Below, piece by piece: positions 53,315-61,574 of a stretch of DNA of 64,000 nt. Made by a program: the position numbers and the translations under genes. The stretch spans positions 62,001 to 126,000 of the forward strand of contig JAHQIW010005527.1 in the NCBI GenBank assembly GCA_019055375.1. The letters run 5' to 3'. The DNA is from Parelaphostrongylus tenuis. Lineage: Eukaryota; Nematoda; Chromadorea; Rhabditida; Metastrongylidae. The first letter of the stretch is position 1, and each line of letters starts with the position of its first letter. The notes below the pieces were generated by a model. The model was not told where the DNA came from. It worked only from the letters and a program-made list of their open reading frames with translations, and did not search any database.

Positions 53315-54335
53315 AAGTTTCATAAACACCCATATTGCTAAGAAACTGTAGCCTTCCAAAAGATTACTGAAGAAGATCAGTTCAATTTGAGTCAGTCGTG
53401 AATTTTGATCAGTGCTTTTTACAACGTCTACTTTATTATCTCGTCTCGATACATTGGCAATTTGATCAATGACGGCATTTTGTGTTTCATAACAAGATTT
53501 GATGACTTACTAAACTTCTTTTTCTGCAAGAATTATAATCCGGCTCTTCTTTTCCTATTTCAAGTTAGCGAATTCTTCGTCTCAGCTCAATCCTAAAGTG
53601 TATCTGATTCCTTCGGTGAGATTGTGTGGAAGTTTTTGCTTCGGTCATTGACCGATCTCCCGACAATAGTTAAGACTTCGTAAGCGTACTAAGTGGAGTG
53701 AGGCTAATGAGAACATAAAAATCTAAAAAACACAAATTGTCTTTCATAGTAATTATCGTCAAATACATTTCGCATCGAAAGTAGTGTTTTGGTCTTGTCA
53801 GCCGATATCGACATATCAGTCGATTCTTATTGATTTTCTCTATAAAAACACGTTTCCAAAACCGGTCGTTTTTTTGGCCGTGAATGTTTCATTCTGAGAA
53901 AGTCGGAATTCAATGCCGCAGCATTAGAATGAGATGGCGAGAACGAAATTCAAGCAGCAAAACGTGAAGAAGCGACGCATATGATGTCATTTCTTCTTCA
54001 CTAAGCCTTCAATGCAACGCACTCTCATCAAAAGTTTAACATGCACTCCAGCTCACTTAGCGATTTCCTTGTACTTCGAATAAGACATTCTTCCACAATA
54101 CTCCTTTTCAACAATTTTGCTTCAAATCAAATAGGTTGGGGATCTTTAGAGCCCTTTAAAATTCAAACTGATGACGTATGCATGACTGCTGAGTAAATAG
54201 ACCAGATGTAACCTAACGATTGGTCTGGAACAAAAGATCGAAAATTTGTTTCCGGCCGAATCTGCAATGTTTGCTTAACCTTATTGGAGCCAAAAATGAA
54301 GATGGCAAGACTTTAGACGGATTGCTCCGTGACTT
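53315..54335. other. No recognised gene
   Basis: A 63-codon plus frame at 53405-53596 is the only notable frame; no support. Confidence 0.3.
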
Positions 54336-54493
54336 TGCTAGGAAATTCAATCTCGACAGAGTGAGAGTAGAGTAATCACTGCAGGTGATTGTAATGACTA
54401 TAAAACTGATATGCTTATATAATTTCCCTGTCTTATCCTAATTCTCTTCTTTAACCCAAGCACGAGGTGCTGTGCAATTTCTTTGATCATTCA

Positions 54494-54530
54494 ACAGCTG
54501 ACGTTTCGGCAGTTCGCTTTTTCAGAGCCT
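54494..54530 (-). ncRNA. Degraded family-4 hammerhead downstream of PLE
   Basis: Minus strand: GGCU, CUGAAAA (G8 lost), a mutated stem II, then GAAACGUCAGCU. Stem I still pairs. It lies about 160 nt past the coding end of the PLE at 54690-55790, on the same strand, followed by CACCTCGTGCTTGGG, which resembles the CACCTCG/CAACCTCG flank of other hammerhead copies. Read as the PLE 3' terminal region. Confidence 0.6.
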
Positions 54531-54689
54531 GCAAAGATCAAATTGCCTGCAATCCAATCAGTCAAACACCTCCATTACTCCTTTAAAAAATATCACCAGA
54601 CCTAATTTTGATTGCATCAAGCACAAAATCAGCTCTCAACATACTCACCGCTTCTTTATATGTGTTCCACTCAATAAACTCAAGTGAGA

Positions 54690-55790
54690 TCCCGGAAGGA
54701 GATCACATAGGCTCGTCATGCACCCCACCCATCAAAACGACCGTCTAATATAATGACTCATATCACGAGTGATAACGAGGCATTCCTTCCTACGGTTTAT
54801 AGTCGGATTGGTGGTGTTAATCCAAAGTGCTTCCAGAATTTCTTGCGCTGAGGTTTTTTGTTCCTGCGCAAGGATGTTGACTTTGATATCAGATCTACTC
54901 CGTCGTGTTTTTGAGCTCATGTGTGCCCTAGAGTGGTGTCTCGTCGATTATGACGCTTGTCAGCTAGGTGTTCTTATATGCGGGCAGAGAACGGCCTACC
55001 GTTTCGCCATATATTTATCGTTGCACGCTTTGCAAGAGATTAGGTAGACTGTACATACGCTCATGCAATCACCGTCTCTGCCGTTAGGACATATCTTACA
55101 ATCTTTCGTTATACAGAGACGGTCATATAGAGCGGTTGCAAACTAGTTGGCGTCTTAGAGTATTCGGTAGTATTTTGATAATGGCCACCGATTGCTCTAA
55201 ACCCGCTCTTTTCAAACAGCGTTTTATAGCTGTACTAATCTCATTTGAAAAGAACGGGAAGATAAACGGGACTTTCTTTCATTCGAGTTTTCGTTCGGAG
55301 GCGCACTGTTTCATCTAAACCTAAGCCGAGGGGTTGCAAATTCGCATCCATTAGAAGTGGCTATTTTCCGGGCCGGTTTCACGGATTCTACTCTCGACTC
55401 TTCCCCGGTGCACACATTGGATGCTGTCTGAAACATATTTCTTGCTAACGCCTTTTTCGTATGTGAGGGATAAGAAGAGAGATAGTGAAACAGGATATTT
55501 CTTATTACTTGGCTTTTGGTACCACTTTGTTATGTAGCCGTTCTCGGTTAAGTTAATTTGCACGATAAAAAGCACGAGGTCATTGACAATTAGCGGCTCT
55601 CTTGTCAAGAGAGGTGCCAATTTTATTTCGGTATCCCAAGGGCGAATTTTATATTCTCTGACTGTTCATTCAGAAATCTAAAGCGCATTATCTAGTTCTT
55701 CTTGAGTGGAACAGATAACCAAACATATGTACCTACAGTAGAGTAGTGGCCGGAGATCCATCACTGGTGCTTCCACTGTCTTTTGTCCTT
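54690..55790 (-). pseudogene. Penelope-like element, RT end to GIY-YIG
   Basis: Minus-strand order: LLYCRYI-CLVICSTQEELD (about 55760-55700), TENGYITKWYQKPSNKKYP (about 55550-55490), a connector, the Cys-rich CKICPNGRDGDC and CTVYLISCKAC (about 55105-55035), the GIY-YIG second half with a one-base deletion, and the tail SDIKVNILAQEQKTSAQEIL to about 54735. The two catalytic aspartates of YIDD are deleted, and a 36-nt insert at 55571-55606 interrupts the FLNVQINL block. Dead. Confidence 0.88.
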
Positions 55791-57049
55791 AAACAAAAGT
55801 TTATGGTTGCCAATCAGAGATATCTAAATCACTTACATCGCACTTAAAGCTGTCGAAATCCAAAGCTTTTGAGGCGACTATTATGAGTTTGAAATAAGAA
55901 ACAGAATGATTCTTGAAACTGCATTTTATACATGATTCAATATTTTCTTGCTAAGTAAAAAACTACGATACTTCGTTGCAACAAGCACGAGGTCATTCAC
56001 AATTAGCGGCTCTCTTGTCTGTCCGCGATAATTACACCGAAAGACTTTGTAGTTTCTGCTCAAGTACCTGACATTGGAAGCAACACTGGCGTACCTTAAG
56101 CACTTTTATGTCCTCTAATGCACACAGTAAAGTGGCAGTTCTCAAATCGCAAGTGTTTCCGTCTTTTCTCAAATATTGGACAGGCCTAGGAGCTGCGTTC
56201 AATTTTCTGATTATTCGCCAGTCTCCCTGATGCTATCACTTGCAAAACCTCACATGATTTCATTAATAACACTTTCACTTCCAAGAAAAAAAAAGCAAAC
56301 TGATGATGAGAATCGTTTCCATGACCTCGATGTTCGCCAACGTCAAGCCTCGTAGTGCGCCTCTGCCTGATGCCATAATCTCATCCATTTTGGGCCAAGT
56401 TACTGCTAATCATTGCGAGCTAATAGATTGTCCTTCAGTTGCCAATACTTGGATTTAGACAGGAGTGCCTTCAAAAATCGTTACCAATTACGAGATTCCA
56501 AGAGAGTTGCAAAAGTTGAATAAAGCGGAATTGTTTTTGCTACTCCATGAAAAAACGAATAGTTTCTGAATGAACTAGAAAACATCTAAGTAAATTAGAT
56601 AAAATCACCACGAAGGCACTAAAATTAGAGCATAAAAATCGATGGCGTTTTTCATCACGTTTTGCTCCATGATTTTCTTGAGAGTAATGCAGTATTCAAT
56701 CGGTGAAAGCAATAATGTAGGAAATTGAAAAAATTTTGTATTAAAATGGGAGCCGCGGGAATGTGCAATACTCTAATGGATTTGAAAGTAATAATAACGA
56801 GTGTTTCTCCAACTGCACGACGATTTCAGGAGCTCTTATGGTCCCAAAAGCTTTTGTTTCTATGCGAAATAGTTTTCCAGACAAAAGTAGTTTCTGTGAA
56901 CCACAAACGTCATCATGGCGAAATGGTCGAAGACGGTGTGGCTAGAGGTAATGAGAACAGTGGTTCGAGTGTTAGCGCCGGATTCGTTTGGAACGGATTG
57001 CATCTCAGCAACGACAAGGCCGGCTGAAACCGAAATCAACCAGTGATAT

Positions 57050-57849
57050 GTTGATAGAGGCGTTTTAATTTGACCAATATTCAAAGCAATAATGGCAATA
57101 AGTTTGCAGGTTACGAGGGTGTTGATTTGCCAGAGTAACTTAGAGAATTACTCAAAAGTGTAGAGAGTAATGGATAGGAAACACGATAATTCTACAACGC
57201 TGACGGTGCTTGCAAATTGTTATTTGCGCAACAGACAAAGCAAATTGATTCGCCCTTTGTCGGACTATTCTCGCCAAAAAGTCGGAATCGATCCACAGTT
57301 TTCTTCTTTCTACTATCACGTAATTCTAATGGAGACCCAAACGTATTCCATTACAACTTCCGTGCACAACTTTGAGTGAAATCACTCTCTAGAGAGCCAG
57401 CTCAAACTGGTGTTCTATGAATAGTAAATGTGCAAACTGGTGAGAAATTTATTCTATTATTTGATCGCCAAATTGTTGGAATCCTAACAAACGACAACTG
57501 ACATTGATGAGCATCACTTCAATTGTTTTAATCCTGTTTAAAGACCTTTATCGCTGCAGAAAACATTTTTCTCAGATATTTGGTAATGATTTTGAAGATT
57601 AAATCACTGCGATTGCAAAAACCTGTTTGCCCTCAAAAAAGCTTTTTAATGAAGTAGTAAGCGAAAATAAAATTATTTTCATACTCAATCTTCTTCATCT
57701 GCGCGGTTGGGGCGCTATATGGCTCTTTACTTGAGTATTGTTACTCATTAGATAGCCCAAAGTCTCGAGGATTCTAATGACGAAGTTTGTTTCTTAAAAG
57801 GCTGCTATGCAACGCCGTAAGGTTGAAAAAGAATATCACATTCAATGCT
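57050..57849. other. No confirmed gene
   Basis: A 69-codon plus frame at 57170-57379 has no support. From about 57540 the sequence joins the CAAGCATTTC-type repeat vocabulary. Confidence 0.3.
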
Positions 57850-58775
57850 TAGAATGCTATCATGCCGCCTCAGACGTCATAGGTGATTTATTTCTAATTA
57901 TAGGTGAAGTTTATGACTCAGAGGTGTTCTATCGTTACATAAAGGATGTATTATCACGTATGAACCTTGTACAAAGAGTTTTTTGATACAAAGAGTGACT
58001 ATTTCTCTTGAAATCCTTCATTTTTCAACGGTAATACCACATCCTTGCACAAAAATAAACTTTCAACCCCTATTGAGCATTTGTGTCGCCTGTGTTGCGA
58101 GAACGTAGCTTAAAAGCACACCTTCTACAACTACACATCTCTAATCAAGGTTTATGTGGAAGTATTTCTAAGATGTAGCTCGAGTGAGTGTAAGAAGAGC
58201 GCGCGTTCGTCATTGGCATGAAGCGTTACTTCCTCAGTCAGCACCCATATTCGGAAAAACTTATTTTTCGCTCTTTCTAGACATTTCAGCGTTATTCGAT
58301 AGCTTGAATCTCGAAAATGAAGAGTACTCATTTTTGAAGGGTCTCTGTATTACACTGTAAACAAGGAAAAGAATACATTATCTAACACTTGAGCATCTTT
58401 CGATGAGCAACGCTTTTCCTCAGAAATCCAGCGGTACTTCAACAACATAAATCCGGTGAATTCAGGCTAAAAATTTTATGAATATGCTTAGTTTCAAGGG
58501 AGACTTCTTAGTCATCGTTACAGCTAAAAGATCATTGAGCTTTACACTAGGCACGCACCGGACGCCACATTTGAATTACGCTGCGCAACCGACAGAGCGC
58601 CGAGTGCGAAACTCAATGATCTGTAACAATGAACTCAATGAGCTGTAACAACACATTAAAACGTCCTTCTCAAATAAACCAAGCCTATCATTGCGATTAT
58701 TGAATTTGTGCTATCGAATTTTTTTCGATAATCAAAATGGAAACCTCTGTACAGCGAAAGATGCTTGAGTGTGAA
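57850..58775 (-). repeat. 0.9-kb repeat, inverted partner of 51840-52690
   Basis: On the minus strand it reads CACTCAAGCATCTTTCGCTG, TGAGTTCATTGTTACAGATC, GCGCAGCGTAATTCAAATG, TACGTTCTCGCAACACAGG and CACCTATGACGTCTGAGGCG in the same order as the partner. About 5 kb separates the inverted copies. Confidence 0.6.
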
Positions 58776-58805
58776 GAAAAATTGGACAGAATTGGAAAGA
58801 CATCG

Positions 58806-58930
58806 GAGTGCAATCATCTTGGGCTTATGATTCGCGAAGCGCTCGCCGGGCTTTGCGAGTGCTCTTCTCAGCTTCCGCAGCTTCTGCCAAAACCGCTGCT
58901 CGTCTCTCTTTGAGGCCCTCTTCCATGTGA
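58806..58930 (-). pseudogene. RTE linker fragment
   Basis: Minus strand encodes KRDEQRFWQKLRKLRRAL and HKPKMIAL, matching the endonuclease-RT linker at 63200-63310 (KERRAAV-type and CKTKMTAL). A short orphan piece with no 3' terminus, so internally deleted or rearranged. Confidence 0.55.
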
Positions 58931-58934
58931 GACG

Positions 58935-59820
58935 ATATGATGACTCTACAATACGATGAGAAAGATGGAAAACTTTTAGCCTATCGCTTTGTTACACTTT
59001 GCATTAGCTGTCAGTAGGACACTATGATACATGGACAGTGTGGATGATCTACCTGTATTTCTTGGAAATGCCTGTTTGTATGCAAACTGCCTATTCCCAA
59101 GCTCTCTTTTCCAATTGGTTCTCAAGTGCATCGATGTGTTCCTCTCTAGCTTTCTTCACCTCGAAAGGTTCATCACCGCTGAGGCCCGTACCATAAAGCA
59201 AAATTACATAATCACAAAGGCACATAAATATACAACAAGCAATCGTTATACTAGTACAGCAGTATTGTAACGAGCTATATGTGACTCATACGTGGCAGAA
59301 AAAAGCCACTCTAGATTAAACTATCTCAGAATTTTTGGTTTGGAAAAATTAGAATCTATCGACTTCAGCGGCAGCTGTTCTATTCCGCATTCTGTAAGCA
59401 TTAGATTTTGGAATCTTTAGAGCTACAAAACACATTTTATACTCGTTTTATTAAAGGCTGCATCTTGAACAGCGAAGTGATGAACAAGAAGGTAGAGGTC
59501 ACTGAAAAATGACGACATCCTCTAACTATCTATACCGCTTATGGTGATAGAGCATACCCTATTATAAAGGCAAGGCAAGCTCTCATTTCAACAAACACAT
59601 CACTTACTAAAAAGCAAGCAGGAACTGATAAATCGAGTCACACTTCTAGCGTTTTGACATACTACTCAATCATTTATCATGAAATCATGTACCATATTTT
59701 ACAGATCCTAGTCCTTCTCGCACTTTATTCATTTCTTCGCTCCATCATTCAGGGTTTCGAACTTGTTGTAGAGGACTTTTTCGATCTTACATAACGAAGT
59801 CATTGCATGAGATCCGATTT
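58935..59820. other. No recognised gene
   Basis: A 79-codon plus frame at 59031-59270 has no support. The end of this stretch holds the 3' region of the minus-strand gene: GCATTTATTTC at 59831-59841 is a minus-strand AATAAA signal. Confidence 0.3.
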
Positions 59821-59926
59821 ACAATAAAAATGCATTTATTTCAATTATTGAGTCGAATATTTAAACAGCTCTCCTCATGAAAAATCTTTGCTTTCCCCGT
59901 GAATCGACGAATGATTTGTCACCTTG

Positions 59927-61404
59927 TCATTGAATTTCTTCCAGAACGACATCGACTATTGGCATTGGTTGCTATTGGGTGGGTTTACTGTTAGTGTTAC
60001 TGAATATTGAGATGCTGAGGTGGATAGCCTCACTCATAAGTTGAGTGCTTTATTTTGCAGTTAAATTCAGATGCACCTCACTGCAGCAAAATGTAGTGCC
60101 AAAAATCAATAAAACGAAAAAAAATTGACAGAGAAGCTAATACATTCAACTTTGTGGCAGAATGAGAATGATTATTTCTTCACCAAAACCTGACGTTTTT
60201 GGTGAAGAAATAATCATAAATGATCTAGATTTGCATACAATTCCGCTCTTACAAAGGCGCTCTCTTTCAGCTTCTCCTGAACTGTTTACGGCAGGCTGCA
60301 AAGGATTATTACGGAAATACAGTATCTGAGTTATATCTCCGGCAACTGTAGGTACAATACTAGCACTTTCACTTGCAACTCTACCTCCGCAATTTTCAAT
60401 TCACTCTGCAAATAACGAAGATTAACTACCTCAAAAATGCTCAAATTGGTCAAATATATGAAAAAAGCAATCTGACCATGCAAAATAACAACTCTGTTGA
60501 TTCAATAGTATACGATATCTCGATGAGCTTTTATTCCAATCACTAGCACGTTCACGTAAAGAAGCGACCTCATCCTTAACGCAGGACAATTCAGTATTCT
60601 TCGCCTTCATAGTTCTGCAACTTCCTCAATCCTTTTTAGTTACAAAGTTGACATCAAGCAAAAGCTGTTGTCGAGCTGGATATTACCTTTTCAGGGTGCA
60701 ACAGTTTTCTTTCTCGCCACTCAGGGAGTATTTGAGGTTCTTGTTGAGGTTTATTCCAAAAAGTCGCTGATGGAAACTCGAAAACTGATTGGACCCAATT
60801 CTTGAAGTTGTTCGATATTCTTTAATAGGCGATCTCGTCAAAGCGTTGTAGGATTAATCCCCTGAGATGCACTAAAGATGAAGAGTTCTATATGATTCTA
60901 TAGTTCCACGAAATGACGTCGTGGAACACTAATGTGTCAAGTCAATGAAGCTATCCTTCCAGACAATCACTGTAATCCACCAAGGAAGGGTAAAAAGCAA
61001 AGAGAGCTTAGAATGGAATTGAATCAACATCAAATGAAAATTATATAACAGAACACTGCAACCTTTCAGATAAAGACTGTGTTCGTTCCATAGCTTCAGC
61101 TGCACGGTCCTGAGATGCATCGTCACTGATGTCGAACATCTTCTTTGCATATGCTGACCGTACTGAGTTGTATTTCACCTAAAATGAGGATTTACTCAGT
61201 AATAAAATGAAACAAAGCCGAACATGTTTAGGTAACATCTTCTTCCAGCTGAGAAAACAATGCTCTTTTTAGACCATTTGGTTGAAAATTTACATTGATA
61301 TTTAAATTGAGGAATTCGTCACAAGTAACTATACGGATTCCAGCATTTTTGACATTCGAGTGGTTCCTTTGACTACTGTTGGAAGGTTTCGCCTTCATAG
61401 ACAT
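59927..61404 (-). CDS. Unknown coiled-coil-like protein, multi-exon
   Basis: Minus-strand exons in consistent phase. 61237-61404 starts ATG (MSMKAKPSNSSQ) and encodes RIVTCDEFLNLNINVNFQPN and ALFSQLEED. 61063-61178 encodes VKYNSVRSAYAKKMFDISDD and AAEAMERTQSLSE. 60687-60800 encodes IGSNQFSSFHQRLFGINLN. About 60515-60614 encodes TMKAKNTELSCVKDEVASLR and ERASDWNKSSS. Junction phases are 0, 2 and 2, with the AG|A codon split kept twice. Further exons (about 60230-60420) are unclear. A last exon, QPMPIVDVVLEEIQ then TGA at 59927-59929, precedes an AATAAA 86 nt on. Charged heptad-like segments suggest a coiled coil. Family not recognised. An RTE ends 170 bp upstream of the ATG. Confidence 0.55.
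60170..60215. repeat. Perfect 19-bp hairpin
   Basis: GATTATTTCTTCACCAAAA (60170-60188) and its exact complement (60197-60215) flank an 8-nt loop, CCTGACGT. It lies in the 3' part of the minus-strand gene at 59927-61404, probably intronic, and is not part of a repeat seen elsewhere here. Confidence 0.8.
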
Positions 61405-61574
61405 GGCGAATATGTTCAAGACAATTCTACTTGCAGTCTTAGAGGCAGCCGAGCCAATATGTTCGCATATAGATAACGGGAGAATGCTCAGGTAGCTGCT
61501 CAAACCGCTGCTTCTCTTATCACCTTGTCTTCTTATACACCGTCTCATTAACTTCTGCCTACCCATTTGTCTCA

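Larger units (their letters stand above)
54337..57044 (+). pseudogene. Secreted-protein family copy 5, relic split by a PLE
   Basis: Exon 1 relic (about 54337-54405) keeps ATCTCGACAG and ATCACTGCAGGTGATTG-type sequence of copy 3. Exon A relic (55984-56130) aligns with copy 2 from AAGCAC through TTGGAAGCAACACTGG. Exon B (about 56326-56460) has an extra C at AAGCCTCG and lost the codons of ITYEP. Exon C (about 56740-56846) retains only its ends (ARRFQELLM region, TTTCAGGAGCTCTTATG). Exon D (about 56910-57044) encodes MAKWSKTVWLEVMRTVVRVL to a TGA. A Penelope-like element occupies intron 1 in the opposite orientation. Confidence 0.6.
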
